A DNA stretch of 64,000 bases from Mesodorylaimus sp. YZB2_4 (GCA_030248295.1 JASANH010001223.1:175092-239091), one strand, 5' to 3'. Positions 35,801 through 47,375 are shown, numbered from the stretch's first letter. Numbers and translations are program-made. The notes: a model not told the origin generated them from the sequence alone.

Positions 35801-36930
35801 CTATTTGGACAAGATCATTTTTCTTTTCATTTGCTTGCACAATTGCCTATTGCTTATATTCACCCTGTCTACGCGCGTGCTTGCCGCAGGATGACTTTTT
35901 TGTGCATTGAAATGATTGCTTTGGTGAAAGCGAGTCCATCGTGGCTGGTATGGTCATGCTATTGACTGGTTGAATCTGGATGGAATGTGGGTCCTATAGT
36001 CCAATACCCTGCGCATTCATGCTGCTCTCTAACCTTTGGCTCTCCCACACCCTCGCTCTGGCCAGCTCTGCACTTTTCCATATTTGGTCACCAGCATGAC
36101 GTGTTCTTGACAAAGCATAAATACGAGTCGTGCGTGTGCTGAGACGAGCAAAATGACTTTCTTGTGCATGAGAATAAAGTGGATATCATCTTGTAAACTT
36201 CTTTATGCTCGCTTGGTATGTGCCATAAAAAAAACTTATCCTAAACTTTTTATTCTAAATTCAATAAATCGAGTTCACCTTTCATGGTCTTTGATTGGAG
36301 TGAAGTGAGCACGCGAGCTTGCACGCTGCTGCATTTCTTGCTATTTTTACATGGCTACTCCATCATTTTGGAGCACATTTTCTACTCGTAAACCAATTCT
36401 TTTGGTAAGCTGATAAGCTATCACAATGGATTTTCAGTCATAAGAAACCGTCTCCACCTCCGCGTAGTGGACGTCAATCGGAATCACCGCCGCCCAGCAC
36501 TGCCAGCAAAGATCCACAAAAGGCTAGTGCCGACACGACTAATGCGCCTTATACTCGATCGATTGGAGTGAGGGAAAAGGCAAAAAGTAAGTTCCAGGAT
36601 TTCACCAATCAACTTTTTCAGCAAACTTTTCTAATAGGACTTATGAACGAAATTTCGAAGCAAAATAGCTTTCGATCGCCGAGCACCGGCCCGGCGACCA
36701 CCAACGGGCGCAACGGCCATTTACCATCACGTGTCCTTGTTAACCATGACGACGATAGTGACCATTCACTGACCAATGGTCACAACGGTCTCGACTCCCA
36801 CAGAACACCCGATAACGCTCTGGACAGGTTCTGTTCTCGGGCACAAGATTTAGATCAGAATAGCAATGAAGGTGCAAAAGTGGAACACGATTCATTTATG
36901 TCCATAGTAACTGCGCCAGTGATAAGGTAA
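23857..36930 (+). CDS. large disordered protein, weakly supervillin-like N-terminal region, nine exons
   Basis: Exons: 23857-24284, 24574-24680, 26699-27234, 29919-30997, 32672-33785, 34672-34861, 35319-35667, 36438-36586, 36638-36930. All junctions keep phase, giving up to 1,414 aa. Alternative starts are at 23902 (a hydrophobic N-terminus, VLTLLGALYVLLTIVEYLC) and 24121 (MANELGTVAAQQ). The protein is mostly low-complexity and rich in Ser, Pro, Gln and His. The likely conserved block is at 33660-34760: MSKMSIADKAKLFEQKAEEQ, then KTQPVTT and ARSVINEQL, which resembles the central region of supervillin-type actin-binding proteins. No gelsolin/villin repeats follow, so it would be a truncated or different family member. 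RSSLDERRSSLD and RRRSLTKD look like kinase sites. The last exon ends SIVTAPVIR at a TAA within GATAAGGTAA. Gene structure is well supported; the family is a guess. Confidence 0.65.
24367..24416. repeat. 50-bp near-perfect palindrome in intron 1
   Basis: ACTGTGACACTGTTAGCCCA followed by CTGGG, then directly its inverse. There is one mismatch in 25 pairs and no loop. It can extrude as a cruciform. It has no resemblance to a microRNA precursor because there is no loop. Confidence 0.85.
28976..28990. repeat. poly-G run of 15
   Basis: Uninterrupted G15 in intron 3 of the large gene. C-runs of similar length occur at about 14035-14048 and 51533-51546. Confidence 0.8.
31174..31343. repeat. dispersed repeat family R2, copy 2
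   Basis: Collinear with 5453-5632: GGTTGGCTGCCCTAGGGTTT, GTCACTCCTTCCATTAATAC. In intron 4 of the large gene. Confidence 0.6.
31960..32490. repeat. imperfect tandem duplication in intron 4
   Basis: CAGCCTTTCTCCGCAGGCTT then CATTGTGTCGCTAGTGCAAA occurs at about 31963 and again at 32434. Between them, GTGATAACTCCT...GATTTTGTAG...GTTAGCCGTG...TTTTGCAAGC is also present twice (32110-32210 and 32310-32395). Open frames here are not conserved between units. Confidence 0.65.
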
Positions 36931-37630
36931 CTGGTTATCAGCTCTTATCACTATCTCAATATCAGCATGTTTTAGGCTCCAACATTTCGAGCGACCTAAA
37001 CCGAATCGTCGGCATTCGACTTGCGGCAGTCGAAGGAGTGCTTATCACTCGAATTCAGAACAAATGTACGATAAGAGTGGTGCTATCATAGTTAATCACT
37101 GATAAGGAATCAGAAACGATACAAAATTGTTTTAAGCATAAAATTGAGTGTTCTCCTATTATTCCCGCGTGTAATCAGAGGATTTTGATAAGGAGTGATG
37201 TTCTTAATCGGATACCACAAGCACTGATAAGAAAAGAATTAAAATAAGCGCTGGTATCGAAAGCAATCGAACGAGAAGAGGCCTTGTAGTAAAAGCTTAT
37301 AAGACAAAAATTGAGTAGCTAAGGACTGATAAGGAGTTCTAATAAGGAAGCTACACACAGAACTAGATTTGATGACAGGAGTTTAAAGCTGTCAATAAGT
37401 ACAGTATCGACTAGAAAATATATCTGGAATGTTGCATGGTAGTAATATCATACATGAGCAATCGTTAGCCTTAGATACTTATCAAAGGCTTGCTCATGTC
37501 AGTCCTGCTGGAGCATTAGAATCAAAATAATTCTACGCGTTGTAAACGGGCCTTCAAAAAACCTGTTCGCATAGACCTTGTTGCTTCAATCCCACTCCTG
37601 CGATCAAATTTTCATCAAGCGATCACATGG
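36786..37630 (+). repeat. segmental duplication, copy 1 (end of last exon plus 3' flank)
   Basis: Begins CGGTCTCGACTCCCACA inside the last exon of the large gene and runs to about the GATCA words at 37615. It is collinear with 47875-48770. Identity is very high over the exon part and the first 300 bp of flank, then falls. Confidence 0.85.
36921..37490. promoter_or_regulatory. dense cluster of GATAAG (GATA-factor) sites
   Basis: Nine GATAAG/CTTATC words lie in 570 bp, several as ACTGATAAG, the extended form preferred by nematode endodermal GATA factors. Chance would give well under one. Further sites occur at 34190-35060, 36411-36417 and 40440-40500. Regulation of nearby genes is inferred only from site density. 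Confidence 0.45.
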
Positions 37631-37651
37631 GCCCGCGAAATGATTTACCGG

Positions 37652-37727
37652 CCCGCGAGTCGAACCCTCGCCCCTAACTACGCACCTGGCGTGAGAGGCA
37701 GACTCCCCACCATGCCACGAGGTTGGC
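37652..37727 (-). repeat. tRNA-derived sequence (tRNA pseudogene or SINE head)
   Basis: On the minus strand an A-box-like TGGCATGGTGGGGAGTC is followed, after a variable part, by a perfect T-arm: stem GCGAG, loop GGTTCGA, stem CTCGC. The acceptor ends do not pair (CCTCGTG against GGGCCGG), so this is not an intact tRNA. CCTCTCACGCC resembles a Val-CAC anticodon arm. A 12-bp hairpin (37761-37772 with 37784-37795) lies just beside it. Confidence 0.65.
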
Positions 37728-38078
37728 AGTTGGCGTCATTACTTTGGACAAGGTCATTCGATCCCATGACATTGACCACGTTGATGTCATGGGATATAAT
37801 AGACAGAGTCCACAGATAAGTCTTTGTGGAAAATGGCTGATACTCAAACACTGGAGAAGAAGCTCATCTGGTCCATGGCCCAACAGCACGCCATTTTATA
37901 CACAAACATTGTTTAGCAATCTAGTTTTAAATTACAATTTACTGCCCGAAAGTCATATCAAGCAGCCACCTACACACGCAGAATATAGAGAAGCAAGTGA
38001 CAAGGCGCCACACAATAAACGAGTAATATTAAAATGAAAGAAAAACCCAACCCTATTCAAAGTGGTTCTCTGATACAG

Positions 38079-38385
38079 TCATATTAGCGCACACTTCAAG
38101 GTGTCAAAGTTTCCCTGAACCCTCACTGTAGTCAGGGAGGGCCAAATCAGGTTTGGTACCATTCGCGAACCGGACCAGTGGGGTCCCCGGGGTGATTTCG
38201 ACATCAATCGGATTTCGACTTCTGGTTGCTTGTACCCTTGCGCTGCCACACGTTGCTTGACAGCATCAGTCAGGGGGATCTTGTAGTCGTCGAAATGTTT
38301 GGTCAGGTCCACCTGCAAAATCGCTCAGCATCTTGTACGTGGCGTCCAGCTTACCCTGCTTCTCCCCGCGACACACAGGATCGTT
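38079..38385 (-). pseudogene. M60 peptidase 3'-exon fragment (P1)
   Basis: The minus strand encodes NDPVCRGEKQGKLDATYKML, then a frameshift, then VDLTKHFDDYKIPLTDAVKQ, a further frame change and a diverged tail. It matches the last exon of the M60 genes at 41.6 and 60.7 kb. The HEFGH part and all upstream exons are missing. Confidence 0.85.
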
Positions 38386-39997
38386 CGAATCTATAACTGA
38401 AACCTTTTTACTTTCTCTTTCGAATGTGCTTGCTTGATCGAGATGCAGTTCAGCGAGACCTCAATATGTGAGCGACAAAGATATTTCTGCTAGGAGACTT
38501 TTTACTTTGCCGCATTGAAAAGTAGGCCGAGGATCGACTATACAAAAGCATTTCCTTCACTTTCATAGCTAGATTCAGTTTGCGCGAAGAAACATTATTA
38601 TCTGGCGAGAAATTTGTTGAATTCAAAATCTTTGTTAGACCACAGCAGTCGGTAGGTTGCCCATCGTCCAGCATTCGCACTTTTGTAGCCAATGATTGAA
38701 TAATTCTCACTCATGTATTTCCTCGTGTAGAGGAGGAATGTAAAGGTAAGAAGAAAACAACTGCTGCGTTGAAAATGCAAGAAAGCGAATACAGAAGATT
38801 GCGGGCGACGTGTCGGCGCCTCGGCTGCGCAATGTTATAAATCTGTACGTAATTCACTTAAAACGGTAACAGTAGTAAAGCCGCGGTCTGCATTGCGAGG
38901 TCCGTCAAAATATTAGCCTGGAAAACTGTAATGCATGGCGAAGAACATTTTATTAGAAGAGCAAGAGTCCAGCCACGTTTTTATCAAACCATCTTCGTTG
39001 TCAAACTTGTGTACACAATGTTTCAAATACCGCACGGTGTCAAAATGCACAGTGTCACTAATACCAAACTAGAAATACGTCTTGCCTCGACTTACAAGAA
39101 GTTTACGTAACCTGTCTTTCTAATAACAGTTATTGTATTTCTGACAGATCCGGAACCTAAGAATTTCGCAGCAGTCACTCATGTAACTCAAGAGATCAGT
39201 GACCATCACTGTCCAAGAGCTAAGGCTCGAAGGTGTGCAATGCATGCAATACTCCACCTTTTTTAGCGATTTTAACGAGGACAAACTTGCTCAGACGAGT
39301 CCTATTTAAAAAAAAGGTGCTATTCAAATCAAAACTTCAACTACTCGCCTAAAAATTCAGATTTTCTAAAATATTTCACATCGTGGCTAATACTTTTTTA
39401 TCAGCTAATAAAAGCATTGATTACCAGTTTCTTGGCGAATTCTGCTTATGCCTAGTTAGTCGGACATGAGAAAACTCCGCAATTCGATACCAAATGAGTA
39501 AAAACACCCCAATAAACTTATGGCCCCGATTATTGCTGCATTTTGGGCCTGGTTGGCTTTGCTTCAGACCCACCTCCCCAGACCACCGAGGTCTCAATAA
39601 ACTCATCGCCATTCGGGAACCTTCCTTACATCCGGAGAAACTAAAAATTCACCCAGCTGGTTCACCTTTTTTGGAAATGCCAACATCCCAAAGGCCCCAA
39701 CACAAAACCCCATTAAAGCAAAAACTGCAATAATACTCAACGAACTCAATCATTGAGTTACGGGCGATCGCGACAAAGTTTTAATTGTTGCTTGGGCTTC
39801 TGCGATGCTTAGAACACCAGTTACATTTGAAAAAACCATTCGATTACTTCACATTACAGAACTACACTTTAGCAACCACACTGAAAAAACGGATTTCACA
39901 TCGAAATCAATGGCCTAACATCACCGAGTCGCACGAACTTTGACTGCATAAAATTTGGAACTTCGCCAGGCAAAAAATTACGAACGGTTCAGTAAAC
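38386..39997. other. intergenic, no gene seen
   Basis: Short frames on both strands without family features. Nothing further supportable. Confidence 0.4.
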
Positions 39998-40258
39998 ATG
40001 TGCAACTCGAATGCAGCAGCCTCGATGGATCATGTACAGTACAGTGCGCACCCCCGACCATGGCAAACCGTCGAACAAATGCATAAAAGCATAGATAGCA
40101 TAGCTGTGCCAACGTCTCCGCCAACAGTAGACAATTTTGCGAGCCTACGCGCTCATTGGGCTTTTGTAGAACGGTCGCCTGTGTTGAAGGGAAAGCGATC
40201 GCCTATAGCTGGCGGTCCGATGGCGCAAGACATAAAACGTCAGAAGATAGACGCATAA
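39998..40258 (+). CDS. hypothetical small basic-tailed protein
   Basis: A single frame of 86 aa starts MCNSNAAASMDHVQYSAHPR and ends GPMAQDIKRQKIDA. A second Met at residue 10 is an alternative start. It contains short Ser-Pro motifs (PTSPPT, ERSPVLKGKRSPIAGG) and a basic KRQK near the C-terminus that could be a nuclear signal. Not recognised. The composition is protein-like, and the region is GATAAG-rich downstream. It could also be one exon of a larger gene. Confidence 0.4.
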   Translation: MCNSNAAASMDHVQYSAHPRPWQTVEQMHKSIDSIAVPTSPPTVDNFASLRAHWAFVERSPVLKGKRSPIAGGPMAQDIKRQKIDA

Positions 40259-41551
40259 GACAAATAGGGAGTAGAGGGCATGATTTCAAATAAGTTTTGT
40301 CACCTAGTTGCGGCGAATATGATCTGAGAACTGATTATTATTATTACCGCATGTGGTCACACTGGGATCTCTAGTGTGCGTGAAGCCTGAAGAATTTCAT
40401 TTAGATCTATGCTTGAGAACAAAGACACTTATCATTAGACCATTCATACCAGTACGTCCTGCTTATAGGCATACTTGCGAGTGATGGCAATGATAAGTGA
40501 TACAAATGGGAGAAATAAGAAAAGGCCAGACTCAGAAAATCAGGTAGCGCGTTGCCATGCTGTATCCTGACCGAGGCCCTCCTAAATAGAAAGTGCAGTT
40601 TCCAGAATCACAAAGCACAAAGAACCAAGTTATCTTGACCTACATATGGCCCTCCAAAAACTGAATCCTTCTTCCGTTTTTTCGTCATCTTCTTCATTTC
40701 GAAGCAAATCGGATGAATTTCATTCATGAACAAGCACATAAGACTTGCTCGTGCTATGCGATGCCATCCCTTACCATACCAAAACGCCCCATAGCCTCTG
40801 TTACAAAAAAAGCGGCATGCAGCGAACAAGATGATAACTAGACTGGCGTATACACAACTAATACTGATACAGATTCTCCCTCCCCGCCAGAGTTCGCTGA
40901 TATGCGGGAAAGAGACAAACAAGCAGGGGTCGTGAGCTGATTGAATCAGCCAAGCCTAGACCTGGCGCACCTGCCGCTGTTTCCCCTATACTGTACATCG
41001 CATGGTTAGACTTGGAAAGAACGCTAGCGGCATAGAATGGGGCTGCAATTAAAAATTGGCGAAAACACAAAACTGGTTGGGAAAAGGCATAGAGCTGGTG
41101 CTGATTATTAGCTAGTTATCGGAACGCTGGGCGGAGAGCGGCATTCTGATAATAAATGGACAGGGCTTTCGTAAACTACTGATTCAGCTCCATCCAGGGA
41201 GCATTGGAACGACAAGAAGCGGCAAATCGAGAAGGGGCCGTAAACTGGTTTAATCAGTCCAACAAAGGCCGAGGGCGACGATGCCCCGGGGAAACTGTAA
41301 GCTTTACGGTTTACAGCTCCAATTACTAGGATATAATGCTAGCTACATGGGGCAGAGAATAGCGATTCTGATAAAATTCGAGGAAAACACAAAACCAGTT
41401 GGAGCATGGCACAATGCCCAGCTAATAATCGAAATCATAAAACTATAAAATGAATGACCATAAACTAAGATAATTGTTGAGCAGAGTCAAAACAACCGAA
41501 AGTTTTCGTTGAGCATTCAATCATGATCGAAATAATTATGAACAAGACTCG
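40259..41551. other. intergenic region upstream of the M60 peptidase gene
   Basis: No gene seen. Contains several GATAAG/TTATC words (40430-40500, 41100-41160) and a repeated phrase: AACACAAAACTGGTTGGG at about 41065 and AACACAAAACCAGTTGGAG at about 41388, each preceded by GATAAT/GATAAA words. Confidence 0.35.
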
Positions 41552-41558
41552 TATAAAA
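41552..41558 (+). promoter_or_regulatory. TATA box of the M60 peptidase gene
   Basis: TATAAAA in CTCGTATAAAAGAACGAG, 74 nt before the ATG at 41632. A start site near 41583 would leave a 5' UTR of about 50 nt. Confidence 0.5.
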
Positions 41559-41631
41559 GAACGAGTCATTAATAGGTAAGCTACTTTCAGTCAAAGTTGG
41601 CATCCACAAGCTCCTTCAAGTGGTGCGAACA

Positions 41632-44600
41632 ATGGCAATTCTCTCGCTGCTTATGGCTCTGATCGTATTGCTTGATACAGGTGAGTGTTTGAATACCACT
41701 GGTTGCATAAATGTGTGCCTTCTGAAATGATGACATCTGCTTCTCGTTTCCACCCTCCCATGAAGGGCGGGGTGGCTGAACATTGTTACAGTCATGTCAC
41801 TACCAGGAGCGGTCGGGTTATTTCGTCTTGAGCACCATGTGTTTCCTTCAAGAATGTACATGTAGCACGATGCAGCAATGTTCAGGGCTCGTATGTACAT
41901 TTTCAAAGAAAACAGGTTATATATGCGGTCAAGTAAGGCGTTTAAGTTTTCTATTGTGCAGTGTATATGCAAGGTATATATATTATATTAAGGTGCATAT
42001 TACAGATATCTATATCTCTAATATGTAATCAACAATTCAGGAATGGGTTCGGCTTAGTAATTAGTAAGCTATTGCTGCCAAGAGTTTTAGCCAGGAGCCA
42101 AAAGGCACATGCCAGAAGAGAAGCAGGCTCATGTCAGATGTAAGATTTGATATATCACAGGCAGTTCATTCGCAGACTGGTTGTATGATCCTGCAGGTCA
42201 GACCGATCTGTCAGTATCTAATTTTTGACCGAAAACAGAGACGGACGATTCCTACTACATGCACTGTTTATGGTCGATCCCCTACTGTTTATAACCAGCT
42301 CTGGATGGGAAGAAAATATGCCGATATCTGGACTTTGACTTCGACACGCTAAAATTTGAAAAAGTTTACTTTGATGCGTTTCATCGCTATTTTTCAACCT
42401 TTTAAAAGGCGAGACGCTTTTTCAAATAGAGTGTGGGAAAAATCTGAGTTTTGAGGATCAGTGTAATCTATTTTCATGCATGAGGTGCCAATCCCCTAAA
42501 TGCTCGCAGTTTTTCGCCGATAAGTCTCAATTTTCTAAACATATTACGCTTTTTCCAGACTTCCAGGATGTTAAATGTGAGGCTTTTCTGATATTCACCC
42601 TGCTTGGTCCTGAAGCAATTATGACAGCAAGCCGACTGGGGTAAAGTCAGTGTAATGATAGGCGAGTCGCTCCTCGCAGTTGTATTTTTCAGTCTATCTG
42701 ATATAAAGTGACTGTGGTACACACAACTTTTAAATTTCTCGCACGCGCCGCTCATGACATCAAAAAAAATTAAGGCTGCTTACGCAGCAGTGAAGATCGC
42801 CAGAAAACCTTGAATTTTTTTCTTTCGATTTGACGGTGTGTCGATCCAAGTTTGATCGGAAGTATTTTTGGGGTAGAAAAACTCAAAAATTTCTCTGCCG
42901 TCCCGAGGAAGCAGCCAAAACCGCTCTGCACACAGGTGGAAAGTTTCAGACGCGCGCTCTCTGCTGCCTGGCGACTGGTATTTTTTTAGGAATTTGAATC
43001 TTGATCGTGGCAAGATCATTTCCCGGATAAAATCTAGCCTCTCGTCAACATAAACCCGAATCTTAATAACAAACTTTCAAGAAAATATATTCAGGCTAAC
43101 AGGCTGTAGTCCGTTGTACTCAGTACCTAGCATGGTCCTACCCTGTTTAACAACCTTATAAATCACCATTTAGAAGAGTGGAGGCCTCGAAGGGATGTAA
43201 AATATTCACTTATTTCCATGTAAGTGCTAGCATGTCTAATCCAAATTGCATTTAGGATTTGCCCAAGATCCAAATGGGGACTCGTTATTCGCGTATCAAC
43301 TTCTCTACGACTTTGGACAGGGACTTTGTCTGACTGCTACCACAACTAGTACAACCGATGGAAATGGAGTAGCACGCGAACCTGGCGATGTTTATTTAGA
43401 CCAGTGCACAAAAAGTCCCAATCAGATATTCGTCATTACAATGGGTAACGGATTTTCAAAACTTAGTCTGAAAAGCGACGAAACGCAGTGTATTTCTATT
43501 CACAAAAATCATCCTGTTGCCCGGCTAAGCTCTTGCAATGGAGACAACGTCGACAGACAGAGTATCGGGTTTTTCATTTTCGACGAAAACAACTTTTTGG
43601 TATATGCGAAAACGGATTGGACCTACATTAACGTAAATCTTGGCAACGGTGAACTGTACCCAGGTGGCGACCCCAGCGTGAAACACAGCTCTTTTATGTG
43701 GGGCTGGGCGTCAGTGGTCGAAAGAAAAGCCGCTCTGGTTCGAGACACAGAATTTGTCTATCCTGTTTTGGAGGGCGATCCACGCATTGAACAATATAAA
43801 GCAGGGTTCTATGATCAACTGCTAACAAAAAAATTGTATCCAAAAATCAATTTCAACCAGACCTGGTGCTCGGAAACACCAGGGTGTAAAAATGTTGATG
43901 GATGGTTTCCAATAACATATTTCATTGAAGATGAGGGAACCAAGCAAGCCAATGAATTCGCTCGGGTGACCTTGGATCTCTCAATCAAACCCGGTGGTAC
44001 GGGATACGAAAACAGCAGAACTAGGAATATGGTTCAAACTGGCATGTACGCCAAGCCTGGAGAATATGTATCGATACAACTCGACGACTTCAATGTGGAT
44101 GAAGTCGTCATCAAGACGCGCATTTTTCTTCAGTATCCATACTGGTCTACATCGTGGTATCGTCCTCAATACGTGACAGTGGAGAATGTGCTCCATCCAG
44201 GCATCAACAAACTATGGTCCCCGTACGGCGGCCCCATTACTTTGGAGGTTACTGGTACGAGCACAGGAGAGCTCTCACCAGTTATCGAAAATGCTGTACC
44301 AATGACAACTTTTGTTCTTGGAATGACAGAACAAGAATGGCAAACCGAGCTGGGATATGAACCAGGCTGGATGTTTGCGGAAGGCGAGTACATTAGCTGG
44401 CTAGACATCAAAAAACCTTATTCGGACTTTAGAGTCCAAGAAGTCGAGAACAGTGTCAAAATCCTTGATTTATTAATAAAAAACTCATTCCTACTCAGTG
44501 GATACGACTTTAATGCTGAACCGAGAACTGTACACGCCGTGCCTGAAGGCCGATATTGGTGGATGCGGGACTCGACTTATGATGCATTAATTGCAGGCAA

Positions 44601-46531
44601 TCCAGTACTTATGGGTTGGTATAGAGGAGATGGTAACATGGTGGTCGGCGACTTTACGGGAGAGAGGTACGTGACAGCGTTACAACTAATTCGCTAATCA
44701 TCCGGCTTCAAACACTATTTCAAGCATTCTTTTATTATTATCTGTCTTTTTTCTTAGATTTTTTGTCATTGCCCACAGCTGGTATTGACTGAGGAGTATT
44801 TTGGCTGAGGAAAAATCGGGAAATTAGCAAAGTTCAAAAAAGTCTCAGGGCCTAATCTCCATAGTCACACACGCCTGTTGAACTGAGTTTTTGCACTTTG
44901 CCGCTTCCATGAAGATATTAACTTTGCTAAGTTAATATATTCATGGAAAAGTTCACTCCAAAATGTTCTCGCGCGTGCAGGTAGTGAGCGACTTTCCATC
45001 TTGATAAAACTCTTAAGAGTCTTAGTTGCGCGACTTCTCTAGAGAGGTGTTAAGCGATTTTTCAAACTGTGTGCCTAAGGTAGTTTTTTGCTCCCCAACG
45101 TAGTCGCATGGGAAGTTTGAGCACAAGTGTTATGGTTAGGTGTTGGCGAGCGACTGCTCTTCTTCGCTCTCGTACCAGCGGGTTCGGGCTGATCTTACCA
45201 GCGAGCGGTCCAAGGTCTTCAATAGCACAAGCCTGGTAGAAAGGCTTAATCCTGCAGAGTATCGATCACTAGGTTCCCGATTCCTCAACAACCCCTCAGG
45301 CGAGTTTGCCACGCCTCCCAAGGGTGCCTGCAATTGCGCTGTGCGATGATACACTAGCCTGGCTGCTGGTCGAATGCACCTGGTCCTAAGATGCCCACGC
45401 TGACGAACAGTTCCATAGTCGGTGGCGCAGTAAAGACTTGTGTAAACACCAGAGGATCCTTTACGAAGCACAACAATGCACGACGATGTCTCAACCGTCC
45501 TAGATCTTACCCACATACAAATCCGCAGACAAACCAAGCACCTGCCCTGGAGTCAACTCCTGGACTCTTCCAGTATGAACCAACGGGAACGACGAGCGCA
45601 GAGGCCCTTTGAGAGTATGCTAATCGAAGTCCCTGGCTGGTGCCCGGCCTTCCCCACAGCTCTGCCAATGGGGTGGACAACACAAGGGGTGGCTCCCCAC
45701 AAATTCAGGACAAAACAGATGGAACCAAATCGAGTGAAAACAAGCAAGGGAGAGCCCCGATCTCTCCCGGCGGCCTGCTCTTATACCGTCCTGGCTCCTC
45801 CTTACCGAGCCAACTACTCGAGCCACACCCCCTAAGAATTCCAGGCTTTACAAGCGGCAATGGTCACAACACCAGTCGTTTTAGCATCAATTTTAATTTT
45901 AGCATGAATATGTTTCAGATTGTGGGGCTTCGCCCACGAATTCGGTCACGATATGCAAACGAGATGCTTTTCCCACGAATTTGGAGTCGATGTGACAAAC
46001 AATGTTTACAGTGCTTTCCAATCGGCGTATTTCAATAATAATTTGCATCCATCAGACAAGGTCGACTACGTCCAGCATTTGAAAGATGTGAGGCCGAAAT
46101 TAGCAGCTGGAAAAACGTATTTCGAAATAGACCTGTCCGAAAGGCTGCTTTTCTGGATTCAAATCTACAAGACCTTCGGATTTTATGCACACCGTGAACT
46201 GAGCAAACGATTTCGGGAACGATTCGTGGATCCGAACGATCCTGTGTGCCGTGGGGACACGCAAGGCAAGTTGGACGCCACCTACGAAATTTTAAGCGAT
46301 GTTCTGCAAGTGGACTTGACCAAACATTTCGACGTCGATTACAAAGTACCCCTGACAGATGCTGTCAAGCAACGTGTGGCAGGCAAAGGATACAAACAGC
46401 CAGATGTGAACATAGCTGATGTGGAAATCCCGTTTGGCACCCCTTTGGTCTGGTTTGCAAATATGACGAAGCCTGACTGGGCGCTGCCTGACTTCAGTGA
46501 CACCTGGTCAGAGGCGGCCCCAGTACCCTGA
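41632..46531 (+). CDS. secreted M60 (enhancin-like) zinc metallopeptidase with lectin-like N-terminus
   Basis: Exons 41632-41680, 43256-44666 and 45919-46531 join in phase to 690 aa. Exon 1 is a signal peptide (MAILSLLMALIVLLD). Residues about 20-160 resemble a ricin-type beta-trefoil (GLCLTATT, then CTKSPNQIF, CISIHKNHPVARLSSC), suggesting glycan binding. The M60 module follows (TLDLSIKPGGTGY, MYAKPGEYVSIQ, WSPYGGPITLEV, RYWWMRDSTYDAL). The zinc site HEFGH is at residues 493-497, crossing from exon 2 into exon 3. The residue expected to be the third ligand (Glu, as in GAEATNE of the 60.7-kb copy) is Asp511 here (GVDVTNN). M60 enzymes cleave glycosylated proteins such as mucins. Introns of 1.2-1.6 kb hold repeats. 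This is the only uninterrupted copy in the cluster. Confidence 0.85.
41838..41921. mobile_element. short palindromic MITE-like element, copy 2
   Basis: Starts TGTGTTTCCTTCAAGAATGT and ends ACATTTTCAAAGAAAACAGG, in intron 1 of the M60 peptidase gene. More diverged than the other copies. Confidence 0.65.
45145..45182. repeat. short dispersed repeat R5, copy 2
   Basis: GGCGAGCGACTGCTCTTCTT then CGCTCTCGTACCAGCG, nearly identical to 8784-8822. In intron 2 of the M60 peptidase gene. Confidence 0.6.
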
Positions 46532-47174
46532 ACCTTGGGTGAATTCCCCGAATTGTTACAAGCAGTAGGGTTGGCATTGGGAACCTCTTTTTTCTGTTTT
46601 TTCGGTGTGGTTGTGGATATTGTATTTCACCACGCAGCTTTAGCATTTTAGGCTCGTTATCGGTATTTGTCGTTTAAATTTTGCTTTCTGAATAGTTGCA
46701 TGCGAACTGATAAAACTTAACTGGGTTTGCTGTTGCGTAAAATTCTTCCAAGATGAGCTAGTCAATTCTCGTAAAACGTTCTCACAAAAAATTCGAGTTT
46801 GCGAGCGGACAACTTTACCTTGTCTTAAGTGCGCTAAATTATGATTTCGCGAGTTTTCTGCTGTTTTTGATATTCTGAGAAGCATGCTTAATGTGGGTGG
46901 TACACAGTTTTTGAAAAACAGGATTTGAATGCTTGTGAGTATGCGTACAGTATACGCAAAGTCTCTCCAATGCTCAATAAGCAAACCGCATACTCAAAAA
47001 AGTATGCAAACGAGATTGCATATTGTATATTTTTCCATTAGGAGGTCGGTGCGTATATTGCATAGTGTTATACTGTAATTTATTATTCGACCTTCTCAGT
47101 TGATGTCATGAACAACAAAGTTTGCCACACAAAGTTTACAAAACTTTGTGTGGCGTAAAACTTGTTTGTGTTGC
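46532..47174. other. 3' flank of the M60 peptidase gene
   Basis: No gene seen. Near 47117-47156 a short inverted repeat (CACACAAAGTTT ... AAACTTTGTGTGG) could form a hairpin. Confidence 0.4.
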
Positions 47175-47375
47175 AAGATGATCGGACCAAACAGTTTGAC
47201 GTCGATTACAAACTACCCTTGATATATGCTGTCAAGCAAAGGGTGGCAGGGTAAGGTTGCAAACAACCAGATGTTAACATAAATGATGTGAAAGTCCCGT
47301 TCGGCACCACCTTGGTATGGTTTGCGAATCGCACAAAGCCTGACTGGGCACTTTCTGACTTAGCAGCCTTAACCA
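47175..47375 (+). pseudogene. M60 peptidase 3'-exon fragment (P2)
   Basis: Matches the last about 200 nt of the coding region ending at 46531 (FDVDYKLPLIYAVKQRVAG, then a TAA where the gene has Gly-Lys, then VNINDVKVPFGTTLVWFANR). The catalytic part is absent. It looks like a partial tandem duplicate of the gene just upstream. Confidence 0.85.

Noticed and set aside
36607-36621. Acceptor TTTTTCAG for the last exon of the large gene
   Set aside because: Using it leads to a stop after about 15 codons; the CTAATAG acceptor at 36637 keeps a 97-codon open exon.
45140-45835. Open frames in intron 2 of the M60 gene
   Set aside because: Exons 2 and 3 join directly in phase across this intron and the paralog has only a 163-nt intron here.
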